Assembly (NCBI GenBank): GCA_023415655.1
Contig: JAEZKD010000128.1
Location: forward strand, 1 to 28,919
From: Bacillota bacterium
GTDB lineage: Bacteria > Bacillota > Clostridia > Lachnospirales > Lachnospiraceae
Direction of reading: 5' to 3'
Length of the DNA: 28,919 bases
The notes beneath the pieces were generated by a model. The model worked only from the letters and a program-made list of their open reading frames with translations. It was not told the DNA's origin and made no database searches. Position 1 is the first letter of the stretch. The number at the start of each line of letters is the position of its first letter. Made by a program: the position numbers and the translations under genes. This document shows, one piece after another, positions 1 through 6,949 of the stretch.

Positions 1-81
1 TTTATTACAAATGGCTTCTTAGCTATCTGTATTATCATTGGCTGTTTAGTCCTCGGTTATAATTTGTTCTGTAGTTGCTAG
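1..81 (+). CDS. 3' end of a membrane-protein gene (partial)
   Basis: The first 26 codons read in frame 1 to a TAG at 79-81. They encode a strongly hydrophobic stretch (LAICIIIGCLVLGYNL) followed by a short FCSC tail, as in the last transmembrane helix of an integral membrane protein. The rest of the gene lies before the window, so the family cannot be named. A hairpin about 50 nt downstream is a plausible end of its transcript. The reading rests on one short segment, so confidence is moderate. Confidence 0.5.
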   Translation, partial: FITNGFLAICIIIGCLVLGYNLFCSC

Positions 82-133
82 CATAACATAAAAAGCAATC
101 AAAGACTAGAACCTAACTAACATAAAAATTATG

Positions 134-166
134 TTGCACTGACACAAAACCCCTGTGTTAGTGCAA
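134..166 (+). terminator. Hairpin downstream of the partial membrane-protein gene
   Basis: TTGCACTGACAC and GTGTTAGTGCAA form an imperfect 12-bp stem (one G/T mismatch) around a short A/C-rich loop, followed by a modest T-containing stretch and a second T run near 180. It is the first hairpin after the upstream stop codon. The T tract is weak, so this may be a poor terminator or a transcript-end stabiliser. Confidence 0.45.
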
Positions 167-334
167 TTTGTCCATGCAATTTTTCACTTGCTTATACATT
201 CATATTTTTATATTGAATGAAATGCTTACAAGAGTATTGTTTTGTTATATATCAAAAGAATATTATACTTATTGCAATTAAGATGCTCATAAAATCATTG
301 TATGTCACTTAAGTTACTCTCGTTCATATTTATT

Positions 335-340
335 TATAAT
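335..340 (+). promoter_or_regulatory. -10 box in front of the candidate structured RNA
   Basis: A perfect TATAAT lies 7 bp before 347, where the paired block begins. That is the distance expected between a -10 box and the transcription start. The -35 region (about 312-319, TTACTC-like) is weak. The fit of the inferred start to the edge of the structure is the main support. Confidence 0.4.
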
Positions 341-346
341 TCAAAT

Positions 347-638
347 ATTTCAGCTGAACTACAAAAACAAGCACTATGCTTTGTATCAAAAGATTCAGAT
401 GTCAAAAGCATGTGTCACTACACAACACAGCAATGTTCAGACAGGAGTTCTGAACAAGGCTTGTCTGCGCCACGGAGGGCGCATAAAAGCCGTTTGCGTC
501 CACATTAGACAAAACTCTCCGGGATACTTAGAACCTCTTATTCCCGAACATCGGAACAAATGATTTGATTTATTCTACCATCTACTCTCACTACCTAACC
601 CCACATGCTTTTGACATCTGAATCGCATTCGCTGAAAT
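347..638 (+). ncRNA. Candidate structured non-coding RNA, about 290 nt
   Basis: No convincing gene occupies this block, but it is full of pairing. An outer stem joins 347-354 to 631-638 (8 bp, ATTTCAGC/GCTGAAAT). A perfect 23-bp inverted repeat joins 392-414 to 602-624. Between the two left arms, about 369-386 can fold into a small hairpin (ACAAGCA-CTA-TGCTTTGT, one bulge). Inside the long stem are stems 434-440/450-456 (TGTTCAG/CTGAACA), 461-466/507-512 (TTGTCT/AGACAA), 467-471/478-482 (GCGCC/GGCGC, 6-nt loop) and 520-524/542-546 (CGGGA/TCCCG). The central part is clearly richer in G+C than its flanks. A TATAAT box precedes it and a strong terminator follows at 648-698, giving a self-contained unit. 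The plus strand is preferred for those reasons, but minus-strand read-through from rpmB is not excluded. I do not see tmRNA or RNase P signatures. A relative of a known large Firmicute RNA (6S, raiA, HEARO) is possible and could not be tested here. Confidence 0.6.
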
Positions 639-647
639 TTACCAACC

Positions 648-698
648 AAAAAGGAGCATCACCTATGACGAAATCGTCAATAGGCAATGCTCCTTTTT
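648..698. terminator. Bidirectional terminator between the RNA candidate and rpmB
   Basis: AAAAAGGAGCA (648-658) pairs with TGCTCCTTTTT (688-698). The stem continues inside with CCTAT/ATAGG and ACGA/TCGT around a tiny loop. A and T runs on both sides make it intrinsic in either direction. It ends rpmB transcription on the minus strand (7 bp after its stop) and would end the plus-strand RNA. Confidence 0.85.
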
Positions 699-705
699 AT
701 ATGGA

Positions 706-903
706 TTAAGCACGTTCAACTTTACCGTCTCTTAAACAAGAAGTACATACGTACATCTTCTTTGTTCCTCCGTTAACCTTAACACGAACGGACTTCACGT
801 TAGACTTCCACATCTTGTTAGATCTTCCGGAAACCTGACTTCTGGTAATGCTAACTACTTTACCGAAGTGAGAACCTTTATCGCAAACTGCACATTTTGC
901 CAC
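706..903 (-). CDS. rpmB: 50S ribosomal protein L28
   Basis: This 65-residue basic protein is the large-subunit protein L28. It opens with MAKCAVCDKG and contains the family pattern around SHxxxxT..., here in the SHFGKVVSITRSQVSGR stretch. Two cysteine pairs (CAVC near residues 4-7 and CTSC near 53-56) mark the zinc-binding C+ form. Length is normal for the family. The start codon is GTG (complement of CAC at 901-903), chosen because AAGGAGG sits 9 nt upstream. It is monocistronic in appearance: its own promoter at 999-1027 and a strong terminator directly after the stop. Confidence 0.97.
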   Translation of the reverse strand: MAKCAVCDKGSHFGKVVSITRSQVSGRSNKMWKSNVKSVRVKVNGGTKKMYVCTSCLRDGKVERA

Positions 904-998
904 TGAAAAGCACCTCCTTATTTAAATTAGGCCCTGCGTCACCAATTATGTTCCGCCAGCATCGTGCATAACTTACACTGTGACCTCAAACAAAACTT

Positions 999-1027
999 AT
1001 TCTATCAGAATTAAAAAAATATTGCAA
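999..1027 (-). promoter_or_regulatory. Sigma-A type promoter for rpmB
   Basis: On the minus strand TTGCAA (1022-1027) and TAGAAT (999-1004) are separated by exactly 17 bp. The predicted start near 991 leaves a leader of about 90 nt before the GTG. The -35 element lies in an A/T-rich inverted repeat (about 1011-1050) just after the gerW stop, which may also act as a weak terminator for gerW. Confidence 0.6.
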
Positions 1028-1051
1028 GGAAAATTTCAATTTTTTTATATT

Positions 1052-1462
1052 TTACTCTTTTTCAACTTCACCATTCAAAATCTCGTATGCTTTTTCGTCA
1101 ATATCCTTTTCTTGCTTCTTCTTTTTTGGATCCTTGGTAAATCGATCAATAACATCTGGAACCATATCTATAATCTTAGTAACCATATCCTGATTCTTTA
1201 CATTTACCAAACGAATCTTACCATCTTGAATTACAAGAACAGAGCTAGGTGTTATCTTACCACCCATACCACCACCAGCATTGTTCTTTTTATCACTCGT
1301 AAATGCTCCAGCTCCAACACCAAAGCTAACATCAACTAATGGTAAAATTATAGTACCATCATCAAATTTAACTGCATCTCCTACGACAGTCTTAGTTGTA
1401 AGAAATGAGTCCATCCCCTTAAATAATGATTCAACTGTTTGATTAAAATTCTGTTCTGCCAT
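1052..1462 (-). CDS. gerW: GerW/YtfJ-family sporulation protein
   Basis: This 136-residue protein matches the spore YtfJ/GerW family in architecture. A short helical N-terminus (residues 1-25) is followed by the conserved core VVGDAVKFDDGTIILPLVDV, a glycine-rich segment (SFGVGAGAF, AGGGMGG) and the SSVLVIQDGKIRLV strand. A charged lysine-rich tail ends the protein. In Bacillus subtilis GerW localises to the forespore and affects spore germination; a spore role here is inferred from the family. Its ATG follows immediately after the TAG of the upstream ytfI-like gene, with AAAGGAGGAATT inside that gene's end, so the two are translationally coupled. The same ytfI-ytfJ pairing occurs in Bacillus. 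Confidence 0.9.
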   Translation of the reverse strand: MAEQNFNQTVESLFKGMDSFLTTKTVVGDAVKFDDGTIILPLVDVSFGVGAGAFTSDKKNNAGGGMGGKITPSSVLVIQDGKIRLVNVKNQDMVTKIIDMVPDVIDRFTKDPKKKKQEKDIDEKAYEILNGEVEKE

Positions 1463-2725
1463 CTACACTAATTCCTCCTTTATTAGTTTCACGTTCTTAA
1501 GTAACTCCTTAAAGTTCTTGTCGAGTATCAGCCTTAATCCTATTATAAGTAAACTAATGATTCTTATTCTTCCCCGAGCCATTACTTCTGCTTCGAATAC
1601 TGAATTCTCAAAATCCGGTTCAAAAATGATCGCACCTTGAAACTTTGCATAGATGATCGATGCTACACCTAAGAGTTGACCTGTTGTTGCTGGGTCTTCC
1701 ATACCGAATTTGATATATCCTTTTAGCTTTTGAGGACCACAATGCCTCAACAAAGCAATTACTTTTGCTAATGTAGTTTTTATTCCTACCTTATTCGTCT
1801 CGTCTTGAAAGAAGGCGACTATCTTATTTTTCTTATCCAATAGATTCCGAATGAGTTTTTTAACTTGAAGTGCTTTTTCTTTTATGTTTGTAAATAGTTT
1901 TGGAATCTTTTGGAGTATATTCTTAATTTTTTTAAAAAAGGAAGTGATTTTTGCAATGAGCCTTCTGATTTTAGATTGCTTGTGTTTAAACTCATCGTCT
2001 TTCTGTAACTGCTCATCCAAAGTTTCAAATTCGTCTTGCACGCTGGATTCGCTCTTCGTATCCAGGTTGCTAGAATTCTCTAGCTGAGTATTCTCTATGG
2101 TAGAATCTTGTTGCCCTATATCTACTTTATTAGAATTCTGTGATTCTGTATTATATGGTTCTAGTTGATCCGTCTTACCTTCCGTATCTGAGAACTCGTT
2201 TTGCTTAGTCTTAATAACTAGCTGAGATTGTTTTTCCTCTAATAAACTCACACCCTCTTTGGAAGTGGACTTGCCCGTAGAAGGTCTCATATCACCCGCA
2301 AACCCTTGAGCTTCTCCCTCAACACCTTGGTCTTCTTCCTCGATAACTTGGTCTTCTTCCTCGATAACTTGGTCTTCACCCTCAAAGCCTTGGGTCTCTT
2401 CCTCTAGTGAATTATTTTCACTCTGTCTATTCTTACTTTTCTTTACTTTCTTCTCTTTTTTGGGTTTCAGATTATCCCAGATTGGAATTCCAAAGATTCT
2501 AAGTTTTATATGAAGCTGTTCGTCGATATACCATATACGTAGAAATACAAGACGTAACAACCAATTTACCCTCATCTTAACAATGATTTCGTCCCGTTTT
2601 TTCGCATCCAATTGATATCGTATCGGTACCAATAATACAATCAGGAGAAGCAACAGAAACAAGGCAAGCAAACTTAAAAGAACAATGCCAAGAATCTTTA
2701 GGATCACAAACAAAATATGAAGCAT
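1463..2725 (-). CDS. ytfI: DUF2953 membrane-anchored protein, YtfI-like
   Basis: This 420-residue protein starts with one very hydrophobic helix (about residues 4-33, rich in L and I) ending in VPIRYQ. An extracytoplasmic or peripheral strand-rich segment follows, then a long acidic low-complexity linker (about 95-245) that contains heptad repeats. A lysine-rich helical stretch (about 250-305) leads to the C-terminal DUF2953 core (about 310-415) with the GPQKLKGYIKFGMEDPATTG motif. Its place directly before gerW matches the Bacillus ytfI-ytfJ pair, so a spore-related role is inferred; the biochemical function is unknown. The linker makes it longer than the roughly 220-residue Bacillus relative. 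Start chosen at the ATG after GAGGAAACGAGGG. Confidence 0.82.
   Translation of the reverse strand: MLHILFVILKILGIVLLSLLALFLLLLLIVLLVPIRYQLDAKKRDEIIVKMRVNWLLRLVFLRIWYIDEQLHIKLRIFGIPIWDNLKPKKEKKVKKSKNRQSENNSLEEETQGFEGEDQVIEEEDQVIEEEDQGVEGEAQGFAGDMRPSTGKSTSKEGVSLLEEKQSQLVIKTKQNEFSDTEGKTDQLEPYNTESQNSNKVDIGQQDSTIENTQLENSSNLDTKSESSVQDEFETLDEQLQKDDEFKHKQSKIRRLIAKITSFFKKIKNILQKIPKLFTNIKEKALQVKKLIRNLLDKKNKIVAFFQDETNKVGIKTTLAKVIALLRHCGPQKLKGYIKFGMEDPATTGQLLGVASIIYAKFQGAIIFEPDFENSVFEAEVMARGRIRIISLLIIGLRLILDKNFKELLKNVKLIKEELV
2308..2391 (-). repeat. Four 21-bp tandem repeats coding an acidic heptad linker
   Basis: Four consecutive 21-bp units lie at 2308, 2329, 2350 and 2371. The second and third are identical, the outer two diverged. 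They encode seven-residue acidic units of the type EEEDQVI inside the YtfI-like linker. Identical neighbours imply recent slippage or unequal crossover, so copy number may vary between strains. Confidence 0.85.
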
Positions 2726-2740
2726 ACCCTCGTTTCCTCT

Positions 2741-3055
2741 CTAATTTTTGCCGAAAAACTCTCGCACCCGAAATTCACCGGTGGCACGATAGACATCTAC
2801 AATCATGTCACGGACGACTAAAGTCGCCTCTTCTTTATTACCTGCCAATCCAAGGATATGTACCTCGCCATTCTTATAGTGAGAGAATGTAAGCTCATTG
2901 GCTGGTAAAATATCAAATAGATTCTCTTCATTGGAGGCAAATGCAATACAATAAACACCTTTCGTACGTTTCCCACGATTAATCGCATAAATCATACGTC
3001 GATGTTTTTTCTTAACGGATTCACCGAAATACATTGTTTCATTCCAAATAATCAT
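2741..3055 (-). CDS. Uncharacterised 104-residue protein
   Basis: I do not recognise this family. It is a small soluble protein with a basic stretch near the start (KKKHRRMIYAINRGKRTKG), mixed strand/helix character, no signal peptide, no membrane segment and one cysteine. The ATG follows AAGGGGATGC at good distance. It ends 15 bp before the ytfI-like start and is probably in the same transcript, which hints at a sporulation or housekeeping context but proves nothing. The basic, aromatic N-terminal half could bind nucleic acid; this is a guess from composition. It is a real gene rather than a chance frame, given its RBS and tight spacing. Confidence 0.75.
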   Translation of the reverse strand: MIIWNETMYFGESVKKKHRRMIYAINRGKRTKGVYCIAFASNEENLFDILPANELTFSHYKNGEVHILGLAGNKEEATLVVRDMIVDVYRATGEFRVREFFGKN

Positions 3056-3130
3056 GTAAGCATCCCCTTAAACAAGTAATACATCTTAATTATAACACAA
3101 TATTACCATAAAAATACAGACATTTTTACT

Positions 3131-4561
3131 CTACTCGCAAGCTGTCCAGAATAACTCTACACTTGCAACTTTTTCAGCAACATCTCGACATCCTGCCAAA
3201 GCATTCTTAACATAATCAGTTACTTCTTGTACAGATTCAAATAATACTGGAAGCTCTCCTAGTACTGCTGCAATCACTGCACGGTTATATAGCTTATGAT
3301 TACGCTCTAATACAGTAATTAATTCTTGTACTAAGTCATTATATACATGTTCAATATATGACTTATCAGCCTTACCTACTGGTTTTTGCTCATGCAAATC
3401 AATAAATGCAGAATTAGATGTCAGATTCTGAGATAACTGTAGCACTAGAAACTGTGGTTGTAGAATATTGGAACTGATGATTTCTGTATTGGACTGTTTT
3501 ATAATATCTAAAATTGCCTCATCCTTTTGTAACAACATAAGGTAACGTTCTAACTTCCCTTCCGTTGCTTCAAACTTGTCAACGATTTCATCTTCTAGGC
3601 TTTCATCTAATCCCTCTTCTTTTTCTGCAATTGCACGAATAATGTCAAATAAAGGTTCAACCTCTTTTTCTACTTCCATACTTATATAAGGTTGATTTAA
3701 GAGCATACAATAATATGCATTTACTACTTCTTGCAAGGAGAAGTAACGATCCGTAACAACCAAAACTTTTTCCATTGCTAATGTTAAGATGTCTCGAGCT
3801 TTTTGATAATCCTGTTGTGACATCATAATCATATTCATGCTTTCTAGTTCTTTTATAGTACTCTCGATCAGTTCAATACTTTCTGTATTCTCTCCCTTGG
3901 CTTTCACACCTTCTGAAAGGAGTTCCTCACCCTTAAGTGCATTTAAACCGGCAGAGCTTCTTACCATATATAGAAAATCCTCTACACTAGCTTTATCATT
4001 TCCCTCATAGATGGAAAAGCTATCCTTTAACATATCAAAGAATCGACTTTTGGTCATACGAACTGGTAACTGAGAAAGCATTGCACGAATTCTAGCATTG
4101 ATTAACAACTGATCCTCATCTGCAAAGATGGATTGCATAATTTGCTTGGTTGTCTCATCATTGTCAAAATCCGTAAGACCTTCCTCATAGTTCTTTTCGA
4201 CACGATTTAAGATATATTCATAAATATTTAACTGATCAGCCGATGCCGTTAATTTTTGCATCACTTGTAATAGCTCAGTACGAATTGCATCAATTTTACG
4301 AATTGCTTCTTCTCTTACTTGTCCATCAAAGGAAGATAACAATGTTTCTTTCACTAACGAAACAAGCATCTGATATTTATGATCCACTTCTGGTAACTTC
4401 CCCTCACAGATCATCTCATAATAATTATAGAAATTCATGGTAAATTGTAAGGCAGAGTATGCGTAATAATCTGAACTCATCAGATTCATTGCCGCTGGGA
4501 TCGACTCCTGCAAATTCAACTGTCTTTCTATGTCATTGAATAATTGTTTTCGATTTATCAT
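3131..4561 (-). CDS. Uncharacterised all-helical 476-residue protein
   Basis: No known family is recognised. The protein is soluble, without signal peptide or transmembrane segment. It appears almost entirely alpha-helical, with many amphipathic stretches rich in E, L, K and Q (for instance around ELESMNMIMMSQQDYQKARD) and a Cys-Glu C-terminus (ACE). The layout suggests helical repeats or a scaffold. It follows the two ABC-2 permeases by 23 bp and is probably cotranscribed with them and pyk. The ATG at 4561 is preferred to one 12 bp upstream (4573): the only Shine-Dalgarno-like run, AAAGGA, ends 2 nt before the upstream ATG, too close, but 14 nt before this one. The upstream start would add four residues (MVKH). 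Confidence 0.75.
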   Translation of the reverse strand: MINRKQLFNDIERQLNLQESIPAAMNLMSSDYYAYSALQFTMNFYNYYEMICEGKLPEVDHKYQMLVSLVKETLLSSFDGQVREEAIRKIDAIRTELLQVMQKLTASADQLNIYEYILNRVEKNYEEGLTDFDNDETTKQIMQSIFADEDQLLINARIRAMLSQLPVRMTKSRFFDMLKDSFSIYEGNDKASVEDFLYMVRSSAGLNALKGEELLSEGVKAKGENTESIELIESTIKELESMNMIMMSQQDYQKARDILTLAMEKVLVVTDRYFSLQEVVNAYYCMLLNQPYISMEVEKEVEPLFDIIRAIAEKEEGLDESLEDEIVDKFEATEGKLERYLMLLQKDEAILDIIKQSNTEIISSNILQPQFLVLQLSQNLTSNSAFIDLHEQKPVGKADKSYIEHVYNDLVQELITVLERNHKLYNRAVIAAVLGELPVLFESVQEVTDYVKNALAGCRDVAEKVASVELFWTACE

Positions 4562-4584
4562 GTGTTTCACCATTCCTTTATTTA

Positions 4585-5739
4585 CTATTTAAGTATTATA
4601 TCAACAAAACGTTCCATAAACCACCCATTTGGTGAATTTTCTATGAGAACAACAAACTTTTTAAATGCAATTCCATCTACGATTGTTGCAAAACCAAGCA
4701 TACCAAGAATTAATATCATAATAGCCCCAACCATCTGATATACCAGAACCCCCTTGGCTACTCTCGCCAAAATGTAAAAAACAACGGAGATTAAGAGGGC
4801 GTATGTTATGGATAACGTAAGTAATGGAGCAAACGAACTCTGTGAATTTGTATAGTAACAAACACAACTCACAAAAATCAAACCTAGAAAAACCGTTGTA
4901 ACTACAACCGATAGTAAGGTTCCTAGTATATTCGCCAAACGATTTTGTAGGGTAATTCGTTGACGTTGATAAATTCCTTGCTCCTTTTCCATACAAACAT
5001 ACGTAAACGAAAATAATACAACAAAAGACAATAGCATAGCAAAAATACCTGCAATAATTTCTCGGTAAAGCACCGCATTCTCGAGTTTATTATAGTCCAC
5101 CTCTACAATGTTAGGATCATATAAGGAGACCTCAAAAGAGAACTCAAACTCATCCTCTTGCTTCATCTGCTCTACGTATTGCTCATATTCACCTTTCGTT
5201 AACTCCTCAAACCCTGTAAAGTCTAGTTTTTTATAAGCCAAATAGCTCTTTTGAAGACAGATCTCATCGATCATCTCCCCTGCAAAGATATCAGCAAGCA
5301 TAGCAGCATTCTTGTTGCCCTCGCTTTTATATAGTTGAATTAGTTCTTTGGTATATCCGACCTGAAGTCTTTCTTGATACCCTTTTTTTATAACAAAGAT
5401 ACAATTAACTTCTCCATTTTCAAGTGCTTTGATCAATTTCTCTAAACTACCTTCGACTACACGAAAGGAAGGGGAATTCTTCACCTTATCATATAACACC
5501 TGCGACATTAGAGTTGTTGTTAGGCTTTCCTCCTCAACAACATCTAAATTGGCCAATCCAATTGGAATACGACTTTGATCCTCTGCAGAAAAATTCAAGG
5601 ATGCACATAGGAAGAAAAAACAGATGCAGGAAGCAACAAATACAAAGACCGTAATCCGATCTCGTATCATAAGCTTAAGGGATAGTTTCGTCCTAGTTAA
5701 CATATCTCGTAGAAATGAAAATCTTTTAGATATCTTCAC
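4585..5739 (-). CDS. ABC-2 type membrane permease (second of a pair)
   Basis: This 384-residue protein has the ABC-2 exporter permease layout. One N-terminal transmembrane helix (VFVFVASCICFFFLCASL) is followed by a large external domain of about 170 residues and then five or six helices in the C-terminal 180 residues, with the cytoplasmic MEKEQGIYQRQR motif between helices. Such permeases export drugs, peptides or envelope components with an ATPase partner. The start is the GTG at 5739, with AAAGGAGG 9 nt upstream. An earlier TTG at 5763 would place that Shine-Dalgarno inside the gene. The GTG overlaps the end of the preceding permease by 14 bp, so translation is coupled. No ATPase gene is adjacent. 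Substrate unknown. Confidence 0.87.
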   Translation of the reverse strand: MKISKRFSFLRDMLTRTKLSLKLMIRDRITVFVFVASCICFFFLCASLNFSAEDQSRIPIGLANLDVVEEESLTTTLMSQVLYDKVKNSPSFRVVEGSLEKLIKALENGEVNCIFVIKKGYQERLQVGYTKELIQLYKSEGNKNAAMLADIFAGEMIDEICLQKSYLAYKKLDFTGFEELTKGEYEQYVEQMKQEDEFEFSFEVSLYDPNIVEVDYNKLENAVLYREIIAGIFAMLLSFVVLFSFTYVCMEKEQGIYQRQRITLQNRLANILGTLLSVVVTTVFLGLIFVSCVCYYTNSQSSFAPLLTLSITYALLISVVFYILARVAKGVLVYQMVGAIMILILGMLGFATIVDGIAFKKFVVLIENSPNGWFMERFVDIILK

Positions 5740-6928
5740 GGTGCATTCCCTCCTTTCGTCCAATCAAAGAAGAAGCTAAGAAAAGAAGAAGTATCACAAG
5801 CCCAATCAATACTGCAATTGAATGAACCGTTAGCTTCTGTTCTCCGCCAAAATATAAAGTGACATTTGATAAAAACCAAAAATTCACCATGGTCTTGGCC
5901 AAGTCCTTCATGCTTGGTGGCAGATAAAGAATTGGAATTAACCCACCTCCTAGAACAGCTCCAAATAAAATCCATACATTTGATATTAATAAAAAGGTAG
6001 GAAGCTTTGTAAAGAAGGCAGACAATAACATAAAGAATGCACTAGCAATTATAAAATACAGCATTAAAAACCATAGCATAGAAGCATTGAAAGTGATTTC
6101 ACTCTGCATTGCAACAACACAAAACAGCCCTAATAGAATGGCAAGGAACAATGCATAAAAGACAAGCTTCTGAACAAGAATCGTAGATATTCTGGTGCCT
6201 GTTGTCATTAAGCGACTTAGCATTCCCTGTCTCTTTTCACGTAAAACATCCATCCCTGCTAGCATCGCAAGATAGGAAAGGAATAAAAACACTACTTCAA
6301 ATGCATAGTAAACACCAAGTGGAACCTCTTTTACTTCTTCAATTTCAATAAATTCAAAGAAGTCTGTTTTTCCTAAGGCTGTGAATACAAGATCCATGGA
6401 GATCTCAAAATTCACTTGTTGTCTTAATTCATACGACATTCCTGCTAGTTTCATCACTTCATAAAGTGAAACACAGTTTATCTCAACTGCTGATATGTAT
6501 TTTTCATAGGCAGTGAGCATATTCTTCAACAAAATTGCTCTTGTTGTATCCTCAGTGTTAATATAGGCCTGCATAGGAACATTTTGAATATCGATTAGAT
6601 TTTGTGCAAAATTCTCAGGTACTACTAGATACATACTCAGCTCACCAGCTTCAAACATCTCTTGTATGGTTTGCAAATCACCCGTGACTACTGTGGCAAA
6701 TTCCGTAAATATATCACTTTCTTGAAAGTAAGATAACATCAATCTAGAATACTGAGAATCATCAAAATCAACGACACCAATGGAGACAAAGTTCTCCTCC
6801 TTGGTATCGTTTTTTTCTCCATGCCAAGAAGTGCTTATTATTCCTATAATAAGCACTCCAAGTAGAAACATCCATATTCTCTTTCCAGTCAACCATAATT
6901 TCAGGTCTTTCTTCATTAAGTTCAACAT
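5726..6928 (-). CDS. ABC-2 type membrane permease (first of a pair)
   Basis: This 400-residue protein is a paralogue in layout of the next gene. A transmembrane helix follows the start (IWMFLLGVLIIGII), then a large external region (about 35-205), then a C-terminal set of helices, including the LREKRQGMLSRLMTTG cytoplasmic loop typical of ABC-2 permeases. It probably pairs with its neighbour as a heterodimer. It starts 21 bp after the pyk stop with GAAGGTGAAAG before the ATG, so it likely shares the pyk transcript. The ATP-binding subunit that such a pair needs is not in the window and must come from elsewhere. Cargo unknown. Confidence 0.87.
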   Translation of the reverse strand: MLNLMKKDLKLWLTGKRIWMFLLGVLIIGIISTSWHGEKNDTKEENFVSIGVVDFDDSQYSRLMLSYFQESDIFTEFATVVTGDLQTIQEMFEAGELSMYLVVPENFAQNLIDIQNVPMQAYINTEDTTRAILLKNMLTAYEKYISAVEINCVSLYEVMKLAGMSYELRQQVNFEISMDLVFTALGKTDFFEFIEIEEVKEVPLGVYYAFEVVFLFLSYLAMLAGMDVLREKRQGMLSRLMTTGTRISTILVQKLVFYALFLAILLGLFCVVAMQSEITFNASMLWFLMLYFIIASAFFMLLSAFFTKLPTFLLISNVWILFGAVLGGGLIPILYLPPSMKDLAKTMVNFWFLSNVTLYFGGEQKLTVHSIAVLIGLVILLLFLASSLIGRKEGMHREDI

Positions 6929-6949
6929 GAACTTTCACCTTCGTAGTTA

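Noticed and set aside
302..563. Two overlapping plus-strand frames of 60 and 68 codons
   Set aside because: They lack ribosome binding sites, overlap each other in different frames and lie across the arms and hairpins of the structured block. The peptides have no protein-like character.
347..638. tmRNA or RNase P RNA
   Set aside because: The expected end sequences of tmRNA and the conserved core motifs of RNase P are not seen; neither was assigned without a model search.
980..1339. 119-codon plus-strand frame
   Set aside because: It runs antisense to gerW and the rpmB promoter; its Phe/Ile/Asn-rich peptide arises from the A/T-rich complement. No ribosome binding site.
2308..2391. CRISPR-like repeat
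   Set aside because: Units are directly adjacent without spacers, in frame inside a coding sequence.
5740..5763. Longer N-terminus of the second ABC-2 permease from a TTG
   Set aside because: The AAAGGAGG Shine-Dalgarno lies inside this extension and serves the GTG at 5739.
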